Below are positions 24,142-34,307 of a stretch of DNA of 64,000 bases, piece after piece. Below the pieces are notes generated by a model. The model had not been told where the DNA came from. It saw only the letters and a program-made list of their open reading frames with translations, and searched no databases. Origin of the DNA: Flemingiibacterium sp045636145 (GTDB lineage Bacteria > Bacillota > Clostridia > Oscillospirales > CAG-272). The stretch lies in assembly GCA_045636145.1 (NCBI GenBank), contig JAZTWV010000015.1, positions 1-64,000 on the forward strand, read 5' to 3'. Position 1 is the first letter of the stretch. Each line of letters starts with the position of its first letter. Position numbers and translations under genes: made by a program.

Positions 24142-25275
24142 TTATATCATCTTTCCCTTATCAATAAAGAACGGCAGTGAGTCGTGTCCCGAAAGCATTC
24201 TTCCGTCACGGATAACAACATTCTTGTCCGTAACAACACAGTTAAGAAATACATTCTCACCCGTTACGGTATCCTGGAAAAGAATAGAGTTCTTGACAGT
24301 AGTTCCTTTACCCACCTTAACTCCACGGAACAGTATGGAATTTTCAACCGTTCCGTCGATAACACATCCGTCCGCAATAAGGGAATTTGAAACCTTGGCA
24401 GAATCGCTGTATTTCGCGGGAGCGGAGTTTCTGATTTTAGTGTAGATGGGACGGTTCTTTACATTAAAGAGCTGATCGCGATTCTTGCTGTCTCCGATAA
24501 GCTCCATTGAATGCATATAATAGTCCTGGAGCGAGTTTATAGTAGCAAAATAGCCGTCATATTTGTATATACGGTAATTACGCCTTGCCGCATTTCTCGA
24601 AAGCACGTCGCGGTTGAAGCTTGTGTAGCCGTGAGCTATGGCGTCAAGCACAATACTCTGAAGATATTCGCGGTTTACAACGAAAATGTTAAGATCAATG
24701 TCACGGTATCCCGTAACATTGGGCGGATATGCATTTACATCGGTAATACGGCCTGATTCATCGGAATCCACAATAACATTGCGCTTGCAGGACTCCTTTG
24801 TGAGAAGCACGCGCTTCACAGCCATGGTAATATCCGCGTTGTTGGCTATATGGTCGTTTATCATATCGTTAAGGTCAATATTGCATATAACGTCGCAGTC
24901 GGAGAGCACCACATAGTCCGCATTAAAGCGGGAAACCGAATAATTTACGCTTTTAAGTGCCTCAAGGCGTGTATTATACAACGCATTCTGATTGTTTGAG
25001 AATGCAGTCATATACGGCGGCAGAATCTTTATACCGCCTGAACGGCGAGCAAGATCCCAGTCCTTACCTGAGCCGATATGATCCATAAGGGACTGATAAT
25101 TGTAGTGAGTTATAACGCTTATAAGACTGATACCCGAATTTACCATATTGGAAAGGGCAAAGTCAATAAGCCTGTAGCGGCAGGCATAAGGAACAGATGC
25201 CATTGTACGGCGCCGCGTAAGCTCCGGGATATTTTTATCGTGAAGATTCGAAAAAATGATACCTTGTACTGACAT
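24142..25275 (-). CDS. glgD: Glucose-1-phosphate adenylyltransferase subunit GlgD
   Basis: A 377-residue homologue of GlgC. The N-terminal nucleotide loop GGxGxRL of active pyrophosphorylases is replaced by IIFSNLHDKNIPELT, so it is probably non-catalytic. The C-terminal hexapeptide repeat region forms a left-handed beta helix. In Firmicutes GlgD forms a hetero-oligomer with GlgC and raises its activity. It lies 24 bp downstream of glgC with a clear AGGAAG site. Confidence 0.93.
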   Translation of the reverse strand: MSVQGIIFSNLHDKNIPELTRRRTMASVPYACRYRLIDFALSNMVNSGISLISVITHYNYQSLMDHIGSGKDWDLARRSGGIKILPPYMTAFSNNQNALYNTRLEALKSVNYSVSRFNADYVVLSDCDVICNIDLNDMINDHIANNADITMAVKRVLLTKESCKRNVIVDSDESGRITDVNAYPPNVTGYRDIDLNIFVVNREYLQSIVLDAIAHGYTSFNRDVLSRNAARRNYRIYKYDGYFATINSLQDYYMHSMELIGDSKNRDQLFNVKNRPIYTKIRNSAPAKYSDSAKVSNSLIADGCVIDGTVENSILFRGVKVGKGTTVKNSILFQDTVTGENVFLNCVVTDKNVVIRDGRMLSGHDSLPFFIDKGKMI

Positions 25276-25299
25276 TGTAATTTCTTCCTTTCCTAATTG

Positions 25300-26508
25300 T
25301 TACGCTTTTTTCTTTTCATCGAAATATGCAGCCCCTACCATATCTCCGGCAGGAATCACAGTGCCGTGAGGAATCTTTATATCACCGCCTACAAGGGTAA
25401 TTCCCTTTCCGCTCTCCTTGACCTCACCTACCTTGGTGCCTGCGCCTATATCCGCTGAGCTGTCAACTATGGAATAATATACCGAAGCGCCCTCTCTGAT
25501 AACGGTATCGTTCATGATTATTGAGTTGCGTATGTACGCACCTCTGGCAACCTTAACGCCACCGAACAGAATGGAATTTTCAACTACTCCGTGTACCTCA
25601 CAGCCCTCTGTTATAATAGAGTTTGACACCTTGGCATCCCCACCTATATAGTGAGGGGCGCGAATAAGGCTTCTTGAATATATCTTCCAATCAGAATCAA
25701 AAAGATTGAACACCGGTTCATTTCCAATCAGATCCATATGCGCTTCCCAAAGGCTCTCAATAGTACCAACGTCCTTCCAATAGCCGGAAAAGCTGTATGC
25801 ATACATGGATTCACCGGCATCAAGCATGGCAGGAATGATATTTTTACCGAAATCGTTCACCGAGTCCGGATTATTTTCATCGGCGATAAGATATTTTTCA
25901 AGCAAGCGTCTGTTGAAGATATATATGCCCATAGACGCCTTCGTACTCTTTGGGTGCGGCGGTTTTTCCTCAAATTCCACAATTTTGCCGCTCTCGTCCG
26001 TATTCATTATGCCAAAACGGCTCGCCTGCTCTATGGGAACGTCTATTACTGCGATCGTAGCTGCGGCACCTGTCTTTTTATGGTAGTGAAGCATCTTGCT
26101 GTAGTCCATCTTATAAATGTGGTCGCCGGACAGCACCAGAACATAGTCCGGATCATAGCGGTCTATAAAATTAAGATTCTGGTATATGGCGTTGGCAGTA
26201 CCGCTATACCAATCCGCTCCGTCCTTACCCTGATACGGCGGCAGGACCATGACACCGCCGCTCATTCGGTCAAGGTCCCACGGCTGACCGTTGCCTATAT
26301 ATTCGTTAAGCACCAAGGGCTGATACTGGGTAAGCACTCCCACAGTATCAATATGGGAATTTACACAGTTGGAAAGTGTAAAATCTATAATGCGATATTT
26401 TGCACCGAAAGGAACCGCCGGTTTGGCTGTCTTTTCAGTCAGCGTATAGAGTCTGCTTCCCTGCCCTCCGGCAAGAAGCATTGCCACACATTCTTTTTTC
26501 TTGTACAT
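25300..26508 (-). CDS. glgC: Glucose-1-phosphate adenylyltransferase catalytic subunit
   Basis: A 402-residue ADP-glucose pyrophosphorylase. The catalytic loop AGGQGSRLYTLTEKTAKPAV is intact, followed by PFGAKYRIIDFTLSN and LSGDHIYKMDY. A beta-helix domain closes the protein. It commits glucose 1-phosphate to glycogen synthesis and is usually controlled allosterically by glycolytic intermediates. GGAGGT lies just before the ATG. Confidence 0.95.
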   Translation of the reverse strand: MYKKKECVAMLLAGGQGSRLYTLTEKTAKPAVPFGAKYRIIDFTLSNCVNSHIDTVGVLTQYQPLVLNEYIGNGQPWDLDRMSGGVMVLPPYQGKDGADWYSGTANAIYQNLNFIDRYDPDYVLVLSGDHIYKMDYSKMLHYHKKTGAAATIAVIDVPIEQASRFGIMNTDESGKIVEFEEKPPHPKSTKASMGIYIFNRRLLEKYLIADENNPDSVNDFGKNIIPAMLDAGESMYAYSFSGYWKDVGTIESLWEAHMDLIGNEPVFNLFDSDWKIYSRSLIRAPHYIGGDAKVSNSIITEGCEVHGVVENSILFGGVKVARGAYIRNSIIMNDTVIREGASVYYSIVDSSADIGAGTKVGEVKESGKGITLVGGDIKIPHGTVIPAGDMVGAAYFDEKKKA

Positions 26509-26562
26509 GATATACCTCCGGTCATTATTTTATTATTTTTTAAAAGTGCAACTCTTGCTGTA

Positions 26563-28554
26563 TTAAATTCTATCAATATCCGCCTTTTTTGCTTTTTTTA
26601 TCGGCTCTGCGGGCTTCAGTATGACAGCGCTCATTGCAGGAAGGGTTATTTTAAGCTCCCGACTTCCGTCAAATGCCGCAACTGTATCAAGTGCGCCACG
26701 ATTCAACCTACCGCCGCCGCCATATTCTTCTGCATCGCTTGAAAAAATCTCAAAATAGCGGTTATGCTTCATGTTGACAAGCGTAAATCCCTCCCTAGTC
26801 ACAGGGGCAAAGTTTATTGCAACAACAAGCTCTCTGCCGCATTTATCAAGCCTGCGGTACGCTATAACATTGATATCATTCATCTCGGGATATATCCACT
26901 GGAAGCCGTTCCATGAGAAATCATCCTCCCACAGTGCGCCCTCCTCAAGATAAAGGCGATTGAGCGAGGCTGTGTAAAGCTGAGATTTTTTATGCATATC
27001 GTAATCAAGCATAAACCACTCAAGTTGGTTCTCATAGTCCCATTCGCGGAAAGGCGCATACTCACTGCCCATGAACATAAGCTTCTTTCCGGGATGTGTC
27101 ATCTGATAAGCGAGAAATGCTCTGAAACCTGCGAATTTCATACCGTAGTCGCCAAAGTTCTTGTCCAGCAGCGAAAGCTTTCCGTGAACCACCTCATCGT
27201 GAGAAACGGGAAGGATATAATTCTCATTCAGTGAATACATCATCGGGAAAGTAAGCTTCTCATGCTTATACTTGCGGAATACCGGGTCGGTCATGATATA
27301 ATCAAAGGTGTCGTTTGCCCATCCCATGTTCCATTTAAAGTTGAAGCCGAGACCACCCTCATGAACGGGCTTTGTTATCATAGGCCAATCGGTGGACTCC
27401 TCAGCAATCATAAGAGCATCGGGAAATTCGGCAAAAACCGTGGTGTTAAGTTTCTTGAAGAATGCTATAGCTTCAAGATTCTTGTTTTCACCGTGCTCAT
27501 TTGGAATCCACTCTCCGGGGTCGCGGTCAAAATCAAGATAAAGCATAGACGCCACCGCATCAACGCGAAGCCCATCAACATGAAATTCGCGAAGCCAATA
27601 AAGGGCGTTTGATATGAGGAAGCACTCAACCTCACATCTTGCAACATCGAAGAAGCGCGTTCCCCACACCTTGTGTTCCATCCGGTCATATCCCTGATAC
27701 TCATAAAGCGGCTGACCGTCAAACTCATAAAGTCCGTGCTCGTCCTTGGGGAAATGAGCAGGCACCCAGTCAAGTATAACACCGACACCCACGGAATGAA
27801 GCTTGTTTACAAAATATCTGAAATCGTCAGGTGTACCGAATCTGGATGTGGGCGAATAATATCCGCACACCTGATACCCCCACGAGCCGTCAAAGGGATG
27901 CTCGGCGATGGGGAGCAGCTCCACGTGGGTGTATCCCATCTGCTTTACATACGGTGCCAGCTCGTCCGCTATTTCGCGATAGCCAAGATAATTTTCGCCG
28001 TCTTTTGTTGTGGCGCCGTTTTTTGTTTTCCACGAGCCAAGATGTATTTCATAAATATTCATTGGAGCTGAGAAAAATTCGGGTTTACCCTTCTTTCCGA
28101 GAACGTCCCCCGCACGTTTTTTCATCCACAGCTCATCTGACCAAGCAAAATTTTTCTCAGATATTATCTTTGATGCCGTCCCCTTTAAGGTTTCAGAATA
28201 CCGTGCATAAGGGTCAGCCTTTAAATGTATCCCGTTTTTTCCTGTAATGCGGTATTTGTAATTTGCGCCGTCAAGTGAGTATGCCGAAACGAGAGTATAT
28301 TCGAAAACTCCCATATCAGTTATGCGCCTCATCGGTGCGGTAGGCTTCCAATCATTGAAATCGCCTACGACCTCCACGCTAAGCGCGTTTGGTGCCCACA
28401 CGCGGAATGTATAAGAATATCCGCCGTCAGTTGTGCGGCAGTGACAGCCAAGGTAATCATATGCGTGAAAATTTGTTCCCTGATGGAAATAATAAGCGGC
28501 GGCATCCCCGACACTTTCGTTTTTTTTCTTTTTATTAGCTCCTGCCTTTGCCAT
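26563..28554 (-). CDS. glgB: 1,4-alpha-glucan branching enzyme
   Basis: A 663-residue GH13 branching enzyme and the first gene of the glycogen operon. An N-terminal CBM48 domain contains FRVWAPNALSVEVVGDFNDW. Catalytic regions include DGLRVDAVASMLYLDF (nucleophile Asp), IAEESTDWP (Glu) and LPVSHDEVVHGK (Asp). It creates alpha-1,6 branches. AGGAAAGGA precedes the start. The C-terminus has a short Lys-rich tail. Confidence 0.95.
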   Translation of the reverse strand: MAKAGANKKKKNESVGDAAAYYFHQGTNFHAYDYLGCHCRTTDGGYSYTFRVWAPNALSVEVVGDFNDWKPTAPMRRITDMGVFEYTLVSAYSLDGANYKYRITGKNGIHLKADPYARYSETLKGTASKIISEKNFAWSDELWMKKRAGDVLGKKGKPEFFSAPMNIYEIHLGSWKTKNGATTKDGENYLGYREIADELAPYVKQMGYTHVELLPIAEHPFDGSWGYQVCGYYSPTSRFGTPDDFRYFVNKLHSVGVGVILDWVPAHFPKDEHGLYEFDGQPLYEYQGYDRMEHKVWGTRFFDVARCEVECFLISNALYWLREFHVDGLRVDAVASMLYLDFDRDPGEWIPNEHGENKNLEAIAFFKKLNTTVFAEFPDALMIAEESTDWPMITKPVHEGGLGFNFKWNMGWANDTFDYIMTDPVFRKYKHEKLTFPMMYSLNENYILPVSHDEVVHGKLSLLDKNFGDYGMKFAGFRAFLAYQMTHPGKKLMFMGSEYAPFREWDYENQLEWFMLDYDMHKKSQLYTASLNRLYLEEGALWEDDFSWNGFQWIYPEMNDINVIAYRRLDKCGRELVVAINFAPVTREGFTLVNMKHNRYFEIFSSDAEEYGGGGRLNRGALDTVAAFDGSRELKITLPAMSAVILKPAEPIKKAKKADIDRI

Positions 28555-28691
28555 GCGCCAAATCCTTTCCTGATGTTTTCTATTATGAATCTTAATTTAA
28601 AGAATTATCATCTCACATAAGAGTATACCATAACGGGGTCAAAATATTACGTCGAATTATATCGGCAAAAGCATATATTCTGCCGAGATAC

Positions 28692-30521
28692 TCAATCCTC
28701 AGCTCGCACTATGTTTATTATCGCCGTTCCGTATCTGTAAGCCTTTTCCTCACCTATTCCGCGCACTCTCATAAGTGACAGCATATCACGGGGACGTGAC
28801 GCAGCTATCTCGCGAAGCGTAGAATCCGTAAATATGACATAAGCCGGAACTCCGCGCTTTTCTGCCGTCTCCCGACGGAATTTTCGAAGCCGTTCATAAA
28901 GTGCCTCATCAGCAGGACTCATTCTAAGAGTCAGCGGCGTCTGCTTTGAGCTCTTACCCTTTTTCTGAGCTTTCTTAACCTTTACCGTCATACGGCTGCC
29001 GGATGCAAGATAATCATCAAGCTTCGGGGAAATTGCAAGCACAGGATACTGTCCGCCGCTTCTTATAAGAAATCCTTCCTCAATCATACGCTCAATCACG
29101 TCTCTTATAAGTGACACCGGAAGTGCTTCAAGCATTCCGAAGCCGCGCTCATGAGTAAATCCCATAGCACCCATACGTCCGTTATCCGTGCCGTGGAGAA
29201 AATCTGCAATGAACATCGCCCCATACCGCTCCCCGGTAACATCAATTGCCATACGGATCGCACGTACTGCATCCGTAACGTCCTGAAGCTCGTAGTCGCC
29301 TCTGCAGGATGAGCATTTTTCGCATTTTTCAGTCTTCGGAGATTCTCCGAAATACCGGAGAATAAATCCGCGAAGGCAAGCCGTTGTTTTACAGTACGAT
29401 ATCATCCCGTCAAGCTTGTCATAGCGGCGTTTTTTCGCAGCCTCAAGAGACTCGGCATCAAGCTCCTCAGCATCATCAACACCGTTCTCTATAAGGAATT
29501 TCGCCGTATGTATGTCCGCCGCAGAGTACAGCAGTATGCAGTCAGCCTCACTTCCGTCACGTCCTGCTCTGCCTGCCTCCTGATAGTACGATTCCATGGA
29601 AAGTGGAAAATTGTAATGTATTATAAATTCAACATCCGGCTTATCAATGCCCATACCAAAGGCATTTGTTGCAACAATGATAGGCTTTACATCCCGTATA
29701 AAGTCATCCTGTGCCGCCGCACGTTCATTATCGGAAAGACCTGCATGATACATTGTGATGGGGAATCCTGCCGCCAAAAGATGTGAGTATATCTTCTCCA
29801 CATTCTTACGGGTCATCGCATATATGATTCCGGATTTCCCCTTGTTCTCCGATAGATATTTTCGTATATAGTCAATTCGGGATTCCGTCTGCACAACTCC
29901 GAAATAGAGATTTGGGCGGTCAAAGCCCGTGGTTATCTCATAGGGACGATCAAGTGCCAGAAGCTCAAGCACATCATCCTTTACGTTCTTAGTAGCAGTA
30001 GCTGTAAATGCCGCCACAACCGGACGGCGGCTGAGTCCTGCAACAAAGTCAGATATATGTGTATAGCTGATTCTGAAATCATGTCCCCACTGTGAAACAC
30101 AGTGCGCTTCATCCACCGCCACAAGAGATATGTCAAGACCCGAGGCAAGCTCCAAAAATCCGTCGGTCATAAGCCTTTCGGGAGCTACGTAAATGATCTT
30201 ATATTCTCCGCGGCGTATATTGGACAGTGCTAGTCCATACTGTCTTTGAGTCAGCGAGCTGTTGAGATACGCGGCACGAATACCGTTCTGATTAAGTGCC
30301 CCCACCTGATCCTTCATAAGCGAGATAAGAGGTGAGACAACAAGAGTAATTCCCGGAAGAAGCATAGCAGGTATCTGATAGCAAATGGATTTTCCGGCTC
30401 CCGTGGGCATTACAGCCAACACATCCCGACCGTTCATTATATTGTCTATTATGATCTCCTGTCCCTCTCTGAACGAGGTATATCCGTAGCAGCTTCGCAG
30501 AATGCTGTATTTATTCGCCAT
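28692..30521 (-). CDS. recQ: ATP-dependent DNA helicase RecQ
   Basis: A 609-residue SF2 helicase. Walker A is MPTGAGKSICYQIPAM, motif II is DEAHCVSQWGHDFR (the RecQ aromatic loop), and motif VI is YYQEAGRAGRDG. The zinc-binding cysteines (CLRGF and CEKCSSC) and a C-terminal HRDC domain starting near LRKFRRETAEKRG complete the classic RecQ layout. It acts in recombinational repair and fork restart. Confidence 0.94.
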   Translation of the reverse strand: MANKYSILRSCYGYTSFREGQEIIIDNIMNGRDVLAVMPTGAGKSICYQIPAMLLPGITLVVSPLISLMKDQVGALNQNGIRAAYLNSSLTQRQYGLALSNIRRGEYKIIYVAPERLMTDGFLELASGLDISLVAVDEAHCVSQWGHDFRISYTHISDFVAGLSRRPVVAAFTATATKNVKDDVLELLALDRPYEITTGFDRPNLYFGVVQTESRIDYIRKYLSENKGKSGIIYAMTRKNVEKIYSHLLAAGFPITMYHAGLSDNERAAAQDDFIRDVKPIIVATNAFGMGIDKPDVEFIIHYNFPLSMESYYQEAGRAGRDGSEADCILLYSAADIHTAKFLIENGVDDAEELDAESLEAAKKRRYDKLDGMISYCKTTACLRGFILRYFGESPKTEKCEKCSSCRGDYELQDVTDAVRAIRMAIDVTGERYGAMFIADFLHGTDNGRMGAMGFTHERGFGMLEALPVSLIRDVIERMIEEGFLIRSGGQYPVLAISPKLDDYLASGSRMTVKVKKAQKKGKSSKQTPLTLRMSPADEALYERLRKFRRETAEKRGVPAYVIFTDSTLREIAASRPRDMLSLMRVRGIGEEKAYRYGTAIINIVRAED

Positions 30522-30639
30522 AATACCGTTATATCTCCCAGGTTAACTGTCTGTTATTTTTACACCATGATCACACACGATATATATATTATACAACATT
30601 TTTTATCGAATGTAAATAGATTTTCACTTAATTGAATAA

Positions 30640-30667
30640 AAAAAGGAGCGCAATGCGCTCACCTTTT
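30640..30667 (-). terminator. Terminator of spoIIID
   Basis: On the minus strand AAAAAGGTGAGCGCA / TGCGCTCCTTTTTTT forms a stem with one bulge and a T-run, 20 bp after the stop codon. Confidence 0.8.
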
Positions 30668-30686
30668 TATGTGCATACCGCACAAA

Positions 30687-30956
30687 TCATTTTGAATTTT
30701 TTGTCTCTTTTACCGATTCGTATTTGCGTTTGGTAGCATTTCCACCTCGGATATGGCGCTCGGATTTGTTGGTGTCAAGAATTTTTGCCGCCTCTGTATA
30801 CAGGGTATGGTCTATTCTTCTAAGTCGGCAGGAAATATCTTTATGTACAGTAGATTTGCTTATCCCAAACGCCGCAGCGGTACTTCTCACCGTGCTTTTC
30901 TGTGTTATAAGGTATTCCGCCAGCTTGCGCGCTCTATCATCCGTGTCATAAAACAA
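30687..30956 (-). CDS. spoIIID: Sporulation transcriptional regulator SpoIIID
   Basis: An 89-residue DNA-binding protein. The HTH reads TVRSTAAAFGISKSTVHKDI and the basic C-terminal part contains HIRGGNATKRKYES, both signatures of SpoIIID, the mother-cell regulator that acts after sigma-E. Start is uncertain: a TTG at 30956 has GAGGTG at the right distance, while a GTG three codons earlier overlaps that site. A 9-bp hairpin (30971-30997) lies directly upstream. Its presence indicates that the organism belongs to a spore-forming lineage. Confidence 0.92.
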   Translation of the reverse strand: MFYDTDDRARKLAEYLITQKSTVRSTAAAFGISKSTVHKDISCRLRRIDHTLYTEAAKILDTNKSERHIRGGNATKRKYESVKETKNSK

Positions 30957-31393
30957 GATGCTCACCTCGTTATAGTGTTGTTTGCTCTAACACTATATGT
31001 GAGATAAATTAATTTAATGACAAAAATAAATATTTGTAAAATTTTAGCAGTGTTTTTTATGCATTTCGCCGATTTTTGGCATTTAAGCATCCAAAAGACA
31101 ACAATCATGCACTCTACCTAATTTTTCAAGCATTTTTTATGCATATTGGCAATAGCATACTTTGATAAAATAATTAAATACTTAAATCATATGCTTTTTA
31201 GTTCTGCATATTTGCCGAAAATTGTATTTTTTCATTCCAAAATATCACAACACTACCAATTATGCGATTATCTTGCTATATAATTTTTATTTTATTCACA
31301 ATTTGTATTTTGTCGGTACATTTTTATGCCGTCTAAAAATAGTATAATAAAATTGTCGGATTCACACAAACCTGTTTTTGAAAGGATGTATCA
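30957..31393. other. AT-rich intergenic region
   Basis: About 430 bp without a supported gene. It carries a hairpin TATAGTGTT/AACACTATA (30971-30979 / 30989-30997) before spoIIID, repeated TTTTTTATGCAT motifs near 31053 and 31135 with a related CTGCATATTTGCCG near 31204, and a TATAAT near 31343 that may serve the plus-strand gene at 31394. Confidence 0.5.
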
Positions 31394-34288
31394 ATGACAT
31401 ACAAAAAACTCCAATCGGCACTTGGATTTATTCTATCCGCTGTAATGATGGCAAATTACCCTATATGCGCACTTTCGTATACCGGACTTGGCACCGTAAA
31501 TACGCTCAAACGAGAAACAGTGGGCGGAGGTCTTTATTACAGCGAGCTTCAGTCGATAACTGAAGACGACAAACAGCAGCACGCCTACATATTTGAATAT
31601 GATTACCGTGACGGCGGCACCCTCCCCCTCGTGCGCTTCGGAAATACCGTATACGGCAGGGACAGACTGGGTTCACTTGTCACCACCGAAGCCGGTTACG
31701 GAAAAACCGTCCTTGGCGCTATCAACGGTGATTTTTACAGTATGCAGACCGGCGTTCCCATGGGAATAATGATAGACGGCGGACGGCTTATAACCACAGA
31801 TGACTCTAAATATGCCCTTGGATTTTTAGAAAACGGCTCTGCCATTATAGGAAAGCCCAATGTAAAAATATCAATAACAAACCTTGATTCGGAGGGCGAG
31901 CCGAAAACAATAAACCATCTGAACAAATTTCCCACCATATGGGGAGCGTATATGCTCACTGAGGAATTTGCGTCCACAACCATGTCTGCAACAGACTCCA
32001 TAGAAATAGTAATCGAGCTTGACGGAGATATTTTAGCCTCCGGAAGTGTTGAGGGAACGGTCATAGAGGTGCACCAAGACAAAAGCAACTCTGAAATCCC
32101 ATCGGGATGCGCTGTGCTTACCGTCTCAAACGACTGTGAGACTTATGGACTTTATACAGATTTCAGCGAGGGCGACCGTGTGCGAATAGACACAGAGTGC
32201 GCCGAAATATGGGACAGAATAGTCACAGCTGTGGGCGGTGGAGATCTGATACTTTCTAACGGTCAAATGCCGGAGGGAATAATCGACGAGGATCATGAGA
32301 AAACCGTGAATCCCAGAACTGCCGTAGGTCTTAAGCCGGATGGAAATGTGATATTCTTTGCTGTAGACGGCAGAAGCACGGATTCACGAGGACTTAAAAT
32401 AGAAGCTCTCTCGGCTCTTATGGCTGAGCTTGGATGCACATACGCAATGAATCTTGACGGCGGCGGTTCAACCACCGTAATGGTTAAGCCGGCAGGCGAT
32501 GCGGAAGCGGTATACATCAATACTCCGTCCGACGGAAGCTATCGTTCCGTATCGAACGGCATACTGTTTCTTAGCACACATGAGCCTGACGGAGTTCCCG
32601 CGGCACTTAAGGTGTCTCCGAACACTCCCCTAATTCTGCGCGGAAGCACAATAGACTTCACCGCAGTACCGCTTGACAGTGCCTATATGCCCTCCGAAGT
32701 TAATCTGGCACCCGATTCGCTTATAACCGTCCTCGCCGAGGAATATCAGGGTGATATCGGATATGTCCACGACTGCAGCTTTACAGCAGGTCTTATGGGT
32801 GGCGAGTACAAGCTAAGAGTCACAAACGGCCACATTTCAGGTGATGTGAGCGTTATAGTTGCAGACAAACTTGACGATCTTAAAGTCACACCGGAGGCGC
32901 TCCAAATAAAACCGGGCACCCTGCTCGAAATCACCACCGAAGCGATATACAACGGCAAACCCATTTACCACGATGCCGGTTCATTTTACTATACGCTTAA
33001 CGGAGAGCACAATGTACCGAATCCGGAGTCTTACCCCGATGCTATGATAGTATGCGATCTCGGATATCTTGACAAAGACGGAAACTTCCAGGCTTTCGGC
33101 GGTGCATATGAGGGTGAAGTTGAGATTGGCGTATGGTTTGACGAATTTGTGCGCTATGTTAATGTGAAAGTAAGCGACGAGTCATATATACTGTCAGATT
33201 TTGAAGTGCAGGAAACCGACGAAACTGAAGAAATTGAGGGAACTGAGGAAACCGAGGGAGATGTAGAAACCGAAGAAACCGAGGAAACTGCAATAGAATC
33301 ATTCACGGCACAGGCATCCACAGGCGAAATACAGCTCTCGTACTCCTCACACGGCTACAAGTCTGCAAGAGGACTAAAGCTTGATTTCACATACGATTCG
33401 GAATCCCACGGCAAAGTAATGGAGCTTAAATCCGCAGAAGCTGTAACCATATCTCCGGATGCCAAAAGTATCAAGCTTTGGATCTATGGTTATAACGATG
33501 GCGTTTTGGGAGCATCCGTGTCGGATACAGATGGAAACATCTATGAGCTTTCCTACACTGTAACAAAGGACTATTCAAAGCAGATCGGATGGAAAGAGCT
33601 TACTGCCAATATACCCGAATCCCTTAAAACTCAAATGCTTTATTTAGATACCCTCCTGATACTGAATGCCTCCGGAGCAGGTGCGCAGTCATACGTTATT
33701 GATATGCCGCATATCTACTACGGCAGAGAATCCGAGCCTGTTCTTATAGGTCTTGATGAGCACTGGGCGGCAGAATACATTCATACGTTGTATGAGATGT
33801 ATGTCATTCAAAATTTCGACTGCGAAACGGTTGACGGAAGACTTTACTATGATCCGGACAAGCAACTTACAAGAGCAGAATTTGCAAAGCTTCTGGTGCT
33901 TTACACGGGAACCAATGCATTCCCCTATGTAAATGAGGGTCAGGCACTCGATGCAGACACCCCATACGACAAAGTACCGTACATTCGCGCGGCTTTGGCA
34001 AACGGGCTTATGAGCGGACGTGGGGTTGACCAAAACGGAACTGTGATATTCGACCCCAATGCCACCATCACAAGGCAGGAAGCATTCAAGGTAATCGGTG
34101 CTCTGCTTGATACAGAGGGGACAGCTCTTGAATTTCCGGATGCCTCTGCGGTTGCAGATTGGGCATATGAGGGAGTATCAAAGTGTGTTGGTGCAGGCAT
34201 CGTAAGCGGTCGCTCCGACGGAACTTTAGCTCCCATGGCGACCATAGCCCGTGCTGAATTTGCCGCACTTCTGACAAGGATAGGATAA
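31394..34288 (+). CDS. Secreted phosphodiester glycosidase (NAGPA family) with SLH domains
   Basis: A 964-residue exported protein. A signal peptide covers about residues 1-27. Residues about 60-395 form a NAGPA/DUF2233 phosphodiester glycosidase domain, marked by NPRTAVGLKPDGNVIFFAVDG and NLDGGGSTTV. Ig-like beta regions follow, then a Thr/Glu-rich acidic linker (about 610-635), another beta domain, and three SLH motifs from about 785 to the end. The enzyme domain hydrolyses sugar phosphodiesters in its eukaryotic relative; in bacteria it may act on wall polymers. RBS AAAGGATG precedes the ATG. Confidence 0.88.
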   Translation: MTYKKLQSALGFILSAVMMANYPICALSYTGLGTVNTLKRETVGGGLYYSELQSITEDDKQQHAYIFEYDYRDGGTLPLVRFGNTVYGRDRLGSLVTTEAGYGKTVLGAINGDFYSMQTGVPMGIMIDGGRLITTDDSKYALGFLENGSAIIGKPNVKISITNLDSEGEPKTINHLNKFPTIWGAYMLTEEFASTTMSATDSIEIVIELDGDILASGSVEGTVIEVHQDKSNSEIPSGCAVLTVSNDCETYGLYTDFSEGDRVRIDTECAEIWDRIVTAVGGGDLILSNGQMPEGIIDEDHEKTVNPRTAVGLKPDGNVIFFAVDGRSTDSRGLKIEALSALMAELGCTYAMNLDGGGSTTVMVKPAGDAEAVYINTPSDGSYRSVSNGILFLSTHEPDGVPAALKVSPNTPLILRGSTIDFTAVPLDSAYMPSEVNLAPDSLITVLAEEYQGDIGYVHDCSFTAGLMGGEYKLRVTNGHISGDVSVIVADKLDDLKVTPEALQIKPGTLLEITTEAIYNGKPIYHDAGSFYYTLNGEHNVPNPESYPDAMIVCDLGYLDKDGNFQAFGGAYEGEVEIGVWFDEFVRYVNVKVSDESYILSDFEVQETDETEEIEGTEETEGDVETEETEETAIESFTAQASTGEIQLSYSSHGYKSARGLKLDFTYDSESHGKVMELKSAEAVTISPDAKSIKLWIYGYNDGVLGASVSDTDGNIYELSYTVTKDYSKQIGWKELTANIPESLKTQMLYLDTLLILNASGAGAQSYVIDMPHIYYGRESEPVLIGLDEHWAAEYIHTLYEMYVIQNFDCETVDGRLYYDPDKQLTRAEFAKLLVLYTGTNAFPYVNEGQALDADTPYDKVPYIRAALANGLMSGRGVDQNGTVIFDPNATITRQEAFKVIGALLDTEGTALEFPDASAVADWAYEGVSKCVGAGIVSGRSDGTLAPMATIARAEFAALLTRIG

Positions 34289-34307
34289 TTCATATTCCAC
34301 ATAAAAA

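Noticed and set aside
25738..26742. A 334-codon frame opposite glgC and the end of glgB
   Set aside because: It crosses two genuine genes and their intergenic gap and shows no family features.
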